NCBI GenBank assembly: GCA_029259745.1
Contig: JAJDEO010000040.1
Location: 35,590 to 99,589, forward strand
Length of the DNA stretch: 64,000 nt
Origin: Planctomycetota bacterium
Lineage (GTDB): Bacteria; Planctomycetota; B15-G4
Direction of reading: 5' to 3'
The notes beneath the pieces are model-generated. The model did no database searches. It saw only the letters and a program-made list of their open reading frames with translations, and had not been told where the DNA came from. The position numbers were made by a program, and so were the translations under genes. The first letter of the stretch is position 1, and each line of letters starts with the position of its first letter. This document shows positions 7,805 to 16,556 of the stretch, piece by piece.

Positions 7805-7823
7805 AAGTCTGCTAAGAAGACTT
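7805..7823. terminator. Small hairpin between converging genes
   Basis: AAGTCT and AGACTT pair across a 7-nt loop, followed in the plus orientation by cttcaacgaactttt. The stem is short and A/T-rich, so terminator function is tentative. Confidence 0.3.
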
Positions 7824-7881
7824 CTTCAACGAACTTTTGCATCACACCACTCGCGTCGTCACGCCCTCGCTGCTCCCCGCA

Positions 7882-10326
7882 TCAGCGGTCGTGCTTGCCG
7901 AGGAGAATCACCTGCCGACCGACGAGATCCGGCGTGCCGTCGGTGTCCACATCGCCCACAGCGAGCACGGAGATGGCGTGCTGCTGAGGTGACGTGAGGC
8001 TTCCGTCAGGCAACGAAAGGAAGAGCGCACCACCCACGACCGCGTCGCGACGGCCGTCGCCGTCGACGTCCGCGATGATCGGCACGCCGTCGTTGAAACT
8101 CGGACCATCGACCGTGCTCGCCACGAGGGTCGTCGCGAGGACGAGCGTCCCGTCGGCTGCACCGTGAAAGACGCGAACCGAGTTCCACTGACCGCCGAGC
8201 AGCACGTCGGTGCGGCCGTCCCCGTTGAGATCGCCGGCATCGATCCGGCGCAGGCCACCGGACCCCGTGGACACCGAGGTGGGCGGCGCGAAACCGCCAG
8301 CGCCATCGCCACGCTGTACGCTGAGGAGCGAACCGGCGAACTCGGCGATGATGAGATCGAGGTGACGATCCCCGTCGACATCACCGAGGCGCAGATCGAA
8401 GCCCGACGGACTGGCCGGCACGTCGACCGGGGCGCCGAACGTGCCGTCGCCGACACCGCGCAGCGTGATCGCCGTCGCCCCGAAGCGAGCCACGACGAGG
8501 TCGAGGATGCCATCACTGTCGATGTCGCCGAGCGCGAGCGCGGCAGGTTTTCCCGTGTCGAGTACGGCCAGCGGACCATCGCTCCCCGCGAGGATGACGC
8601 TCGTGTTGGTCGCGTTTCCCGTGACGAAGTCGACGCGCCCATCGCCGTCGAGATCACCGGTCACCAGGATCGTCGGCTCGGTGGCGGCGGGCAGCGTCGG
8701 CGCGGAGATGCCGACACGGCGCGGACGCGCGAACGCCCCACCACCCGCGTTCGGGTAGACGAGGAGCTCATCCGTCTCCGAGTTCACGGTGACAAGCTCG
8801 GGCGCGTGATCACCGAAGACGTCGACGAGCGCGATTCCGTAAGTCTCGGCGGTGCCGGTCCACGGCAGAGCGCCGTCGAGCTGCCCGTCGTCGCGCGTGA
8901 GGACCACAGCGACGTCGGCCAGGCCATCGACCGACACGACGAGATCCGGATCGCCGTCGGCGTCGATGTCGCCCACCGTGATATCCCTGGCGAGCGGACC
9001 GTACGTGCGGCCGAACTTCTCGAACACACCGGGCCGCGCGTTGCGAAGCGTCACGTAGCGCGTGCCCTGCCCGCGCGCCGTGTACACGACGTCCAGGCTG
9101 CCGTCCGCATCGACATCCACCACGGCCATGCGTGCGAGGTCGGGATCATCGACGACGAGTTCGCCCGCGCCGAATGCGCCCGCGCCGTCGTTTCGCGCGA
9201 GCACGATCTGCCCGAACAGGACGAACGTCGCCGACGTCAACACGTCGACAGCTCCGTCGCCGTCCATGTCCTCGACGAGGAACGTCTGGAGTTGTGGGAC
9301 CGTCGTGATCGCGACGCCGGGCTGGAACGAGCCGTCCCCTGCGCCGAGGAAAGCGAACACGGTGTTGGCGTTCGCCCCCACGGCGTCGATCTCTCCGTCG
9401 AGGTCGACGTCGGCAAGCATCAGTCCTCGGGCCGGGAGTCCGCCGACCGTGGGTCCGAGCGCGAACGTGCCGTCACCGACGCCGCGCAACGTCGTGATCC
9501 CTTCGACGCCGTCGTGACCGACGACGAGGTCGATGGCCCCATCGCGATCGAGGTCGTGCGCAACGACGTGGATCGGGCCCTGGGGGACCACGTACGAAAC
9601 GGGCCGCGCGAACGAGCCCTGGCCCTCACCGAGCAACACGTTGACCGTGCCACCGCCATTGTGGGCCACGGCAAGGTCGACGACACCGTCGGCGTCGAAG
9701 TCGGCGATCGCGACGTCGATGGCGCCCGGACTCCCCGACTTCCACGTGACCGAGGGTTCGAAGGTTCCGTCGCCGCGCCCCGTGAGTACCGCGACACACT
9801 GACAGCTCGCGTTCGAAGCGACGACGTCCGCGATCCCGTCACCGTCGACGTCCGCGATGTCGACACTCGGGAGCGCTGGAGCCGCGGCACTCGGAACGAC
9901 ACCTGTGAACTGCGGCGTCGGAAACAGCGGACCGGCGGTCGCGTGCGCCGTCGAACCGGCGCCCCATTGCTGGCCTTGCGCCAACGCGAAGCGCTCGCTG
10001 AAAACGACGCCGTGCGCCGCGCGGAACGCGAAGCGTGCCGTGGCATCACTCTTCGTGGCGAAGGCGTCCAGCGTGACGCTCCCCGTCCCGTCGAAGACGA
10101 CAGGCAACACGAGAGACGAGGCGTCGCGAGTCCCCGGCGTGCCGAGCAGCAGCAGCGCCTCGGCGTTCGGCGGCGCTCCCGCTGCGGTCCAGCGCCCGTC
10201 GACGAGCGAAAACGACATGTTTCCGGTGTTCTCGAGCGGAGATCGATCAAGCGTCGTGGCATCTTGCCCGGCAGCCATCGTGCCGAGCGACAGCGCGCCG
10301 AGCATCGTGATCAGTGTGAGTTTCAC
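7882..10326 (-). CDS. Large secreted FG-GAP/VCBS-repeat protein
   Basis: The start is a GTG at 10326, preceded by GGGGAG at 8-nt spacing and followed by a signal peptide (KLTLITMLGALSLGTMAAGQ). The mature ~790 residues begin with a ~110-residue beta-rich domain of unknown type (DRSPLENTGNMSFSLVDGRW and onward). At least ten VCBS/FG-GAP repeats follow, with DxDxDGxxDLVV motifs alternating with LLGxGDGTF strands (for example DVDGDGIADVVASN, GRGDGTFEP). These form one or two Ca-stabilised beta-propellers in the periplasm or outside the cell. There is no C-terminal anchor. The upstream minus-strand neighbour is a Tat-exported isomerase-like protein 154 bp away; a functional link is not shown. Confidence 0.87.
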   Translation of the reverse strand: MKLTLITMLGALSLGTMAAGQDATTLDRSPLENTGNMSFSLVDGRWTAAGAPPNAEALLLLGTPGTRDASSLVLPVVFDGTGSVTLDAFATKSDATARFAFRAAHGVVFSERFALAQGQQWGAGSTAHATAGPLFPTPQFTGVVPSAAAPALPSVDIADVDGDGIADVVASNASCQCVAVLTGRGDGTFEPSVTWKSGSPGAIDVAIADFDADGVVDLAVAHNGGGTVNVLLGEGQGSFARPVSYVVPQGPIHVVAHDLDRDGAIDLVVGHDGVEGITTLRGVGDGTFALGPTVGGLPARGLMLADVDLDGEIDAVGANANTVFAFLGAGDGSFQPGVAITTVPQLQTFLVEDMDGDGAVDVLTSATFVLFGQIVLARNDGAGAFGAGELVVDDPDLARMAVVDVDADGSLDVVYTARGQGTRYVTLRNARPGVFEKFGRTYGPLARDITVGDIDADGDPDLVVSVDGLADVAVVLTRDDGQLDGALPWTGTAETYGIALVDVFGDHAPELVTVNSETDELLVYPNAGGGAFARPRRVGISAPTLPAATEPTILVTGDLDGDGRVDFVTGNATNTSVILAGSDGPLAVLDTGKPAALALGDIDSDGILDLVVARFGATAITLRGVGDGTFGAPVDVPASPSGFDLRLGDVDGDRHLDLIIAEFAGSLLSVQRGDGAGGFAPPTSVSTGSGGLRRIDAGDLNGDGRTDVLLGGQWNSVRVFHGAADGTLVLATTLVASTVDGPSFNDGVPIIADVDGDGRRDAVVGGALFLSLPDGSLTSPQQHAISVLAVGDVDTDGTPDLVGRQVILLGKHDR

Positions 10327-10480
10327 GGCGGAGTCTCCCCGTCTTGTTGCGCGATCGTCGGCCGCAGCGCCGTGCTGCAGCTCGTGCCCGTCCCCAACGA
10401 CACACCGCAACGAGCCGGTCGCGCAGATTCCGCACATTCATGGTGCGGGTCGTTTCGCCGCTCATGCGCCCGAGCGGTTG

Positions 10481-11401
10481 TCAGCTCAACTCGTCGCGCA
10501 CCGTCTGCAGGAGGCTCTGTGTGAGGCGGATGCCGTCGAGTTCGCTGTGCGTGCCGCCCTCGTACTCGATGCCGATGTAGCCCGTGTAGCCCGCGTCGAC
10601 GACCGTCTTCAGTACGCGCCGATAGTCGGTGTTGACCTCGTTGCCGCTCGCATCGAACTCGTGCGACTTTGCGCTCACGGCCTTCGCAAAGGGCATCAGC
10701 TCGGCCATGCCCTGGTAGCGGTCGTACCAGATGCCGTCGCCGACGTGGAAGTTGCCGAAGTCGGGCAAGGTGCCGACACCGCGGTGGTCCGCGCGCCGCA
10801 TGACGTCCGCGAGCCAGGCGCCGTCCGACGACGGGCCGCCGTGATTCTCGACGATCACCGAGATTCCGTAAGGCGCGCCGTAGGTCGCGAGGCGACGCAG
10901 CGAATCAGCGGCGTGGTCCTTCATCACGTCGCGATCGGCGCCGGCCTCTGCACCCGCGTTGACGCGGATCGCGTGACACCCGAGGAAGGCCGCCGCTGCG
11001 ACCCACGGGTGATGGCCTTCGACGGCTCGACGACGCTCGCCGGCGTCGGTCGCCGCGAGGTTGCCCACGCCGTCGATCATGATCAGCAGGCTCTTGGAAC
11101 CCGCGTCGGCGGCGCGCTGACGGAGTTCGCGCAGGTAGCCGAAGTCGGTGGCCTTGTCGCCGAAGAACTGGTTCACGTACTCGACGGCCCCGATGTCGAA
11201 CTGCTCGCGCGCGAAGGCCGGGAAATCGAGCGCGTCGAGTTCTCCCGAACGGATGGTGCGGTGCAGCGACCACTGGGCCAGCGAGATGTGGAAGAGCGGG
11301 CGCGGTCCTGCGCTCAGGCCCAGGGCGCGGACACTCGTCAGGGCCAAACCAGCGGCAGCACCTGCCATGACAGCACGACGTGAGAAGCCAGCACGTTCCA
11401 T
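10481..11401 (-). CDS. Tat-exported sugar phosphate isomerase/epimerase-like TIM barrel
   Basis: The start at 11401 gives a Tat signal peptide with FSRRAVMAG at residues 6-14 and a following hydrophobic stretch. The remaining ~280 residues look like the AP-endonuclease-2/xylose isomerase-like barrel: SLAQWSL near the first strand, SLLIMIDGVG, HAIRVNAGAE, ISVIVENHGGPSSD with the conserved ENH and a metal-site Glu, LPDFGNFHVGDG, AVSAKSHEFDASG, and YTGYIGIEYEGG at the C-terminus. This is the sugar phosphate isomerase/epimerase (IolE/hydroxypyruvate isomerase-like) superfamily; exported versions are frequent in planctomycetes. Substrate unknown. Upstream in-frame ATGs at 11437 and 11434 are possible but would bury the Tat motif. 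Confidence 0.85.
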   Translation of the reverse strand: MERAGFSRRAVMAGAAAGLALTSVRALGLSAGPRPLFHISLAQWSLHRTIRSGELDALDFPAFAREQFDIGAVEYVNQFFGDKATDFGYLRELRQRAADAGSKSLLIMIDGVGNLAATDAGERRRAVEGHHPWVAAAAFLGCHAIRVNAGAEAGADRDVMKDHAADSLRRLATYGAPYGISVIVENHGGPSSDGAWLADVMRRADHRGVGTLPDFGNFHVGDGIWYDRYQGMAELMPFAKAVSAKSHEFDASGNEVNTDYRRVLKTVVDAGYTGYIGIEYEGGTHSELDGIRLTQSLLQTVRDELS

Positions 11402-11484
11402 CAGTCTCGCTCCGGGAGGGACGGGGGTCGACATCATGCCACGTGTCCGTTGCGCCGCGCGCGCCGCTCCACGACCATGGGGCC

Positions 11485-12351
11485 ATGAGCGCCGAACCGA
11501 CGCCCCGCTTCGAGGGCACCGACACCTACGTGGCCACCGAAGACCTGACGGTGGCCGTCAACGCCGCCGTCGCCCTGCAGCGCCCGCTGCTGATCAAGGG
11601 CGAACCAGGGACGGGCAAGACCGTCCTCGCCGAGGAGGTGGCCGCTGCACTCGGCAAGCCGCTGCTGACCTGGCACGTCAAGAGCACGACGAAGGCCCAG
11701 CAGGGCCTCTACGAGTACGACGCCGTGGCGCGCCTGCGCGACAGCCAGCTCGGCTCGGAGCGCGTGCACGACATCGGCAACTACATCGTGAAGGGCAAGC
11801 TCTGGGAGGCCTTCGAGCACGAGACCGGCGCCGTACTCTTGATCGACGAGATCGACAAGGCCGACATCGAGTTCCCCAACGACCTGCTGCTCGAACTCGA
11901 CCGCATGGAGTTCTTCGTCTACGAGACGCAGCAGACCGTGCGTGCGACAAACCGCCCCATCGTCATCATCACGTCGAACAACGAGAAGGAACTCCCCGAC
12001 GCCTTCCTGCGGCGCTGCTTCTTCCACTACATCCGCTTCCCCGACCCCGACACGATGGCCGCGATCGTCGCGGCTCACCACGCCGACGTCGGCGAACGTC
12101 TCGTGCGCGACGCACTCGCCGTCTTCTACGGCCTGCGCGATGTCCCCCATCTCAAGAAGAAGCCGTCGACGTCGGAACTGCTGGACTGGCTGCGTCTGCT
12201 CGCGATGGCGAACACCGAACTCGGCGTCGAGGACGGCAAGCCACTCAGCGATGCTCCGCCCTACCTCGGCGCGCTAATCAAGAACGAGGAAGACGTCGCC
12301 CGCGTCGACCACCACCTGAAGGGCGGTTCGAGCGGGCGACGGTTCTCGTGA
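11485..12351 (+). CDS. MoxR-family AAA+ ATPase
   Basis: The 288-residue protein starts at the ATG at 11485. Walker A is GEPGTGKT (39-46) and Walker B is VLLIDEIDKAD (Asp121-Glu122), followed by sensor 1 (VIITSNNEKELPDAFLRRC) and the arginine-finger region typical of the MoxR AAA+ group. MoxR ATPases act as chaperones with VWA-domain partners. Here the partner is the CoxE-like VWA protein at 13128-14372, with one unknown protein between; spacing to that gene is 19 bp, so this is an operon. It faces away from the exported isomerase across an 83-bp gap, which should hold its promoter. Confidence 0.93.
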   Translation: MSAEPTPRFEGTDTYVATEDLTVAVNAAVALQRPLLIKGEPGTGKTVLAEEVAAALGKPLLTWHVKSTTKAQQGLYEYDAVARLRDSQLGSERVHDIGNYIVKGKLWEAFEHETGAVLLIDEIDKADIEFPNDLLLELDRMEFFVYETQQTVRATNRPIVIITSNNEKELPDAFLRRCFFHYIRFPDPDTMAAIVAAHHADVGERLVRDALAVFYGLRDVPHLKKKPSTSELLDWLRLLAMANTELGVEDGKPLSDAPPYLGALIKNEEDVARVDHHLKGGSSGRRFS

Positions 12352-12370
12352 CCCCCGAGCCAGCAAACCG

Positions 12371-13090
12371 ATGACGTCGACCTCGATCTCACCGTTCACG
12401 CTCGTCGCCGCACTGGTCGCTGGCGGTGTCGCTGGGGCCATCGCCGCGACGTGGCTCGCGCCCGGCCCACCGTCGAACGCCGCCCCCCTGCTTGTCACCG
12501 AAGCAACCACGCTCGAGCGACGCCTCGCCGTTCTCGAGCAGCGCCTCGACGGAATCGCCGAGCAGCTCGCCGCGTGGAAGACCGACACCACGCCGATCGA
12601 ACCACTCACGCTCGGCGACGCCCTGGCTTCGCTGACCGACACGCCGAAGAGCGCCGCCACACCGCAGGACGTCGAGGCCGCGGACGTGGCGACAACGTCG
12701 ATCGAAGGCGCGAACGCTCCCGCGTCGACAGCCTTCTACGACGAGGTCGCCACAGCCCTCGAGCAGATCCGACGCGATGAGAAGGTGGACGGCTGGCGTG
12801 ACCACGTCCAAGCCAAGCGCGACGGGATCGATGCCAGCATGTCGAAGCTGACCGAACGGCTCGAGCTCAACGAGTACCAGGTGACCGAGCTACGCCACGC
12901 GATCCTCGCGCACTACGACCGCGAAGACGCCGTGATCTCGGCCTGGGATCGCGGCGTCGCCGACGACCTCGTCGGACGACAGAAGGAAGAAGCCGGACAG
13001 CTCTTCACAGCCGAAGTCGCGTCGTTCCTCACCGAAGAGCAGAACACGTCATTCTGGGAACTCATCGCACAGTCGAAGGGCGGCGGCTGA
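12371..13090 (+). CDS. Membrane-anchored helical protein in the MoxR-VWA operon, function unknown
   Basis: The 239-residue protein has a single N-terminal membrane segment (about 9-30), a short coiled coil (about 44-66), a low-complexity linker to ~115, and a helical C-terminal half with LTERLELNEYQVTELR and a terminal SFLTEEQNTSFWEL. The two LTxxQ-like stretches recall the Spy/CpxP fold in periplasmic stress sensors, but similarity is only suggestive. It lies 19 bp after moxR and 37 bp before the VWA gene, so it may anchor or regulate the chaperone pair at the membrane. No family is assigned. Confidence 0.7.
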   Translation: MTSTSISPFTLVAALVAGGVAGAIAATWLAPGPPSNAAPLLVTEATTLERRLAVLEQRLDGIAEQLAAWKTDTTPIEPLTLGDALASLTDTPKSAATPQDVEAADVATTSIEGANAPASTAFYDEVATALEQIRRDEKVDGWRDHVQAKRDGIDASMSKLTERLELNEYQVTELRHAILAHYDREDAVISAWDRGVADDLVGRQKEEAGQLFTAEVASFLTEEQNTSFWELIAQSKGGG

Positions 13091-13127
13091 GGCGTCAACC
13101 GACTGACACGCCGGCCGCCCGGGCCGC

Positions 13128-14372
13128 ATGCCGAGCGGCACCGAAGTCCCTCGCCCCCGACGCCGACGACCACCGCGGAGCACTCGCTTGTTCATCCCGT
13201 TCTTCTACGAGCTGCGACGCGTCGGCGTGCCCGTCACGCTGCGGGAGTTCCTCACGTTCCTCGAGGCCATGCTCGCGGCCGTGCCCGGCTACCGCGTCGA
13301 ACACGCGTATCACCTGGGCCGCACATCGCTGGTGAAGGACGAGCGCTATCTCGATCGCTACGACCGCGCCTTCGCGACGTGCTTCGAGGGCATCGACGCG
13401 CTCGAAGATCCCTTCACGGCGATCCCGCCCGAGTGGCTCGAGAAGATGGGCGAGCGCTACCTCAGCGACGAGGACAAGGCGCGCGTCAAGGAACTCGGCG
13501 GGTTCTCGGAGCTCATCGAGACGTTGAAGAAGCGGCTCGCCGAGCAGGAGGGCAAGCACGGCGGCGGGTCGAAGTGGATCGGAACGGGCGGGACGTCGCC
13601 GTTCGGCGCGTGGGGCTACAACCCCTTCGGCATCCGCATCGGTCAGGATCGCTCGCGCCATCGCCGTGCGGTGAAGGTCTGGGACAAGCGCGAGTTCCGC
13701 GACCTCGACGACGACGTCGAGCTGGGCACGCGCGCCTTGAAGCTCGCGTTGCGCAAGCTGCGACGCCTCGGCCGCGAGGGCGTCGACGAGGAGTTCGACC
13801 TCGACGGCACGATCGCCGCCACGGCGCGCAACGCCGGCACGCTCGACATCGCGATGCAGCCCTCGCGCCGTGACCGCACGAAGGTTCTGCTCTTTCTCGA
13901 CGTCGGCGGGTCGATGGACGACCACATCCAAGCCGCCGAGCAGCTCTTCAGCGCCGCGCGCTCGGAGTTCCGCCACCTCGAACACGTCTACTTCCACAAC
14001 TGCCTCTACGAGCGCGTCTGGCGCAACAACCGCCGACGCTGGACCGAGACCACGCCCACCGACGAGCTGCTCCGCACCTACGGCAGCGCCTGGCGCGCGG
14101 TGTTCATCGGCGACGCCTCGATGAGCCCGTACGAGATCAGCGAGCCCGGCGGGTCCGTCGAACATTGGAACGAGGAATCGGGCATGGCCTGGATGCGCCG
14201 AGCGTTCGCACACTGGGAGCGCGCCGTGTGGATCAACCCCGTCCCGCGAGAAGCCTGGGACTGGACGCCGTCGATCGGCATGGTGCGCGACCTGACCGAG
14301 GACCGCATGGTGCCACTGACGCTCGATGGCCTCGAGCGCGGCGTTCAGATCCTCAAGCGCGGGACACGCTGA
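13128..14372 (+). CDS. CoxE-like VWA-domain protein
   Basis: The 414-residue protein has an N-terminal helical part starting near RLFIPFFYELRRVGVPVTLR and a C-terminal VWA fold from about residue 250 with LFLDVGGSMDDH at 255-266. The metal-site motif is DVGGS (Asp258, Ser262) rather than DxSxS, which is usual for the CoxE/COG3825 group. Such proteins work with MoxR ATPases, for instance in maturation of carbon monoxide dehydrogenase; no molybdenum enzyme is near, so the client is unknown. The ATG at 13128 is used; a TTG at RLFIPFF is an alternative that removes an Arg/Pro-rich leader. The last 20 bp overlap the converging SET gene. Confidence 0.88.
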   Translation: MPSGTEVPRPRRRRPPRSTRLFIPFFYELRRVGVPVTLREFLTFLEAMLAAVPGYRVEHAYHLGRTSLVKDERYLDRYDRAFATCFEGIDALEDPFTAIPPEWLEKMGERYLSDEDKARVKELGGFSELIETLKKRLAEQEGKHGGGSKWIGTGGTSPFGAWGYNPFGIRIGQDRSRHRRAVKVWDKREFRDLDDDVELGTRALKLALRKLRRLGREGVDEEFDLDGTIAATARNAGTLDIAMQPSRRDRTKVLLFLDVGGSMDDHIQAAEQLFSAARSEFRHLEHVYFHNCLYERVWRNNRRRWTETTPTDELLRTYGSAWRAVFIGDASMSPYEISEPGGSVEHWNEESGMAWMRRAFAHWERAVWINPVPREAWDWTPSIGMVRDLTEDRMVPLTLDGLERGVQILKRGTR

Positions 14373-14868
14373 CGGCTCGCCGCATCGCGCGCGCGAAGGC
14401 CGGGACGAGTCCCCTACGCTCGAGGCGCTCGGCGTCTTCCGTCGCCATCGACACGAACGGTTCGATGATGCCGCGACAGTTCTCGGCGCCGCAGAGGCAG
14501 CCCGGGATCGCGTCCTCGTCGATCATGCACGTCGAATAGTCGAAGGTGATCTCCGTCCCCGACGCGATCGGCACAAGAGCCACGAGGAATCCCGCCGAAC
14601 TCACGATGTCGACGCGCGTGTTGGGGTCGCACGAGTGGTTGACGTAGTCGTCGAGGTTGCCCGACGGACCAAGGAACGCATCCGGTCCGACCTGCAAGAC
14701 ATGCGTGAAGTCGGTCACGCGATCGAAGCGGACCAGCGTCCCACCGAAGTGCGCGACGATCTCGCCGCGCTCAAAGTCGCGCGTCGCTCGTACGCCCCGA
14801 CCGCGAACTCCGGCATCGAATGCCTCCAGTCCGAAGCGAGTACTTGTCATCGTTGTGTCGCGGCTCAT
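14353..14868 (-). CDS. SET-domain protein (putative protein lysine methyltransferase)
   Basis: The 171-residue protein is a near-minimal SET domain: GRGVRATRDFERGE at 23-36, the AdoMet-binding NHSCDPNTRV at about 77-86, ITFDYS with the catalytic Tyr at about 106-111, and a post-SET-like cysteine cluster CLCGAENCRG. It would transfer methyl groups to lysine side chains; bacterial targets are usually unknown. The start could also be the ATG at 14850. It converges on the VWA gene with a 20-bp overlap at the 3' ends. Probably cytosolic. Confidence 0.85.
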   Translation of the reverse strand: MSRDTTMTSTRFGLEAFDAGVRGRGVRATRDFERGEIVAHFGGTLVRFDRVTDFTHVLQVGPDAFLGPSGNLDDYVNHSCDPNTRVDIVSSAGFLVALVPIASGTEITFDYSTCMIDEDAIPGCLCGAENCRGIIEPFVSMATEDAERLERRGLVPAFARAMRRAVSVSRA

Positions 14869-14984
14869 CGCCGCGCTCTTCGAGTGTCGCCTGCTCGACG
14901 TCGGGCGCTCGGGACTTCCGAGGGCGCGTCGGGCCTGACGAACGGCTACCTTGTAGCGATTCTAGCGTAGAAGGAAAGGCCCTG

Positions 14985-16556
14985 ATGAATCGACTTCGTG
15001 TCGCGTCTTTGCAGTATTTTGTCCGCCCCATCCAGTCGCTCGAGGAGTTCGAGGACCAGGTCCGTGGCCTCGTCCGCACGGCGGCGGACTACGACTGTGA
15101 ACTCCTCGTCTTTCCGGAGTACTTCACTGTACAGCTCCTGACCCTGGGCGACGTCGAGCGCCCCATGGCCGACCAGGTCCGGGGGCTGGCCGACCGCGCC
15201 CCGGCGTTCCGCGAGTTCTTCGCGAAGCTGGCCCGCGACCACTCGATCCACATCGCTGCCGGGACGATTCCCGAACGTCAGGCGCGCGACCCCGAGATCC
15301 TCGCCAACGTCTGCCACGTGTTCGGCCCCGACGGCACGTTCGTGTCGCAGGCGAAGCTCCACATGACCCCGTTCGAGAAAAGCGCCTGGAACGTCCGCTC
15401 GGTTCCCGGACTCAAGGTCTTCGACACGGCCTTTGGGCGCATGGCCGTGACGATCTGCTACGACGTCGAGTTTCCCGAGGTCGCGCGGGCCGCGGCACAG
15501 CAGGGCGCCACGATCCTCGTCGTGCCGAGCTACACCGACGACCGCCAGGGCTTTCTGCGCGTGCGTTACTGCGCCCAGGCGCGGGCGATCGAGAACCAGA
15601 TGTTCGTGATCCACTCGGCGACCGTCGGCTCGCTACCCATGGTTCCCGCGGTGTCGTTGAACTATGGCCAGGCGTCGATCTTGACCCCGAGTGACTTTCC
15701 CTTCGCGCGCGACGGCATCCTCGCCGAGGGCATCCCGAACCAGGAGATGATGGTCATCGGTGAGCTCAACCTCAGCGTCTTGCGCGGAAGCCGGCGATCG
15801 GGAACCGTCGTGCCGCTGCGTGACAGTCGCTCGACGGCGGCGGCGATCGCGACCCCCGAGCTGCTGCCCCTCTCGGGCACCTCGACGCCGCTCACCCGGC
15901 GCGGTCGCTCGATCGTCGTGCGCCCCATGGAAACCTCCGACTTCCCCGGCGTGAAGCAGCTCGCCGCGCTCATCTACCCGGACATCACGCCGTGGAGCGA
16001 CGAACAGCTCGCCTCGCACCTCACGACCTTCCCGCAGGGACAACTCGTCGCCGAGGACACCAAGACCGGCAAGATCGTCGGAACCTGCGCCGGCCTCGTG
16101 ATCGCCTGGGATGAGTACGAGGCCGGACAGAGCTGGGCGACTTTCACCGCCGACGGGACGTTCGCGAATCACGACCCGGTGGCCGGGCGCACGCTCTTCG
16201 CCGCCGACGTCATGGTCCAACCGGGGATGCAGGGCCGCGGAATCGGGAAGCTGCTCTACAAGCACGGACGCTTCGACCTCGCACGGCAACTCGGTCTCGA
16301 GCGCGTGCTTGCCGGCGCGCGCCTGCGTGGATACCACCGATTCTCGAAGTCCATGAGTGCTCAGGAGTACGTCGAACAGGTCGTGAATGGCGAGCTCAAC
16401 GACCCCACACTGTCGTTCCAGCTCGCGCAGGGCTTTGGCGTCGTCGCGGTCGTCGGCGACTACTTCGACGGAGATCCCGAGAGTGAGGGCTGGGCGGCCG
16501 TGATCGAATGGCGCTGCAAGCCGCCGCGGCGAAAGAGCGAAAAGAGCGGGAAGTGA
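14985..16556 (+). CDS. Nitrilase-superfamily amidohydrolase fused to C-terminal GNAT acetyltransferase
   Basis: The ATG at 14985 follows a good AAGGAAAGG site. Residues 1-~295 form a carbon-nitrogen hydrolase with the Glu-Lys-Cys triad visible: Glu45 in FPEYF, Lys124 in AKLHMTPFEK, Cys158 in ICYDVEFPE. Residues ~310-515 form a GNAT domain with VMVQPGMQGRGIGKLLY (acetyl-CoA loop) and the tail DPTLSFQLAQGFGVVAVVGD. That GNAT subtype is the one usually fused in front of a nitrilase in widespread bifunctional bacterial proteins; here the order is reversed. Substrates are unknown. The stop overlaps the GTG of the transporter gene downstream. Confidence 0.9.
   Translation: MNRLRVASLQYFVRPIQSLEEFEDQVRGLVRTAADYDCELLVFPEYFTVQLLTLGDVERPMADQVRGLADRAPAFREFFAKLARDHSIHIAAGTIPERQARDPEILANVCHVFGPDGTFVSQAKLHMTPFEKSAWNVRSVPGLKVFDTAFGRMAVTICYDVEFPEVARAAAQQGATILVVPSYTDDRQGFLRVRYCAQARAIENQMFVIHSATVGSLPMVPAVSLNYGQASILTPSDFPFARDGILAEGIPNQEMMVIGELNLSVLRGSRRSGTVVPLRDSRSTAAAIATPELLPLSGTSTPLTRRGRSIVVRPMETSDFPGVKQLAALIYPDITPWSDEQLASHLTTFPQGQLVAEDTKTGKIVGTCAGLVIAWDEYEAGQSWATFTADGTFANHDPVAGRTLFAADVMVQPGMQGRGIGKLLYKHGRFDLARQLGLERVLAGARLRGYHRFSKSMSAQEYVEQVVNGELNDPTLSFQLAQGFGVVAVVGDYFDGDPESEGWAAVIEWRCKPPRRKSEKSGK

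Noticed and set aside
8164..10524. A 786-residue open frame antisense to the large FG-GAP gene
   Set aside because: It is a mirror of GC-biased codon use in the real gene: charged low-complexity sequence rich in Arg, Asp, Glu and Val, no signal peptide, no domain, no promoter. The opposite frame has perfect VCBS repeats.
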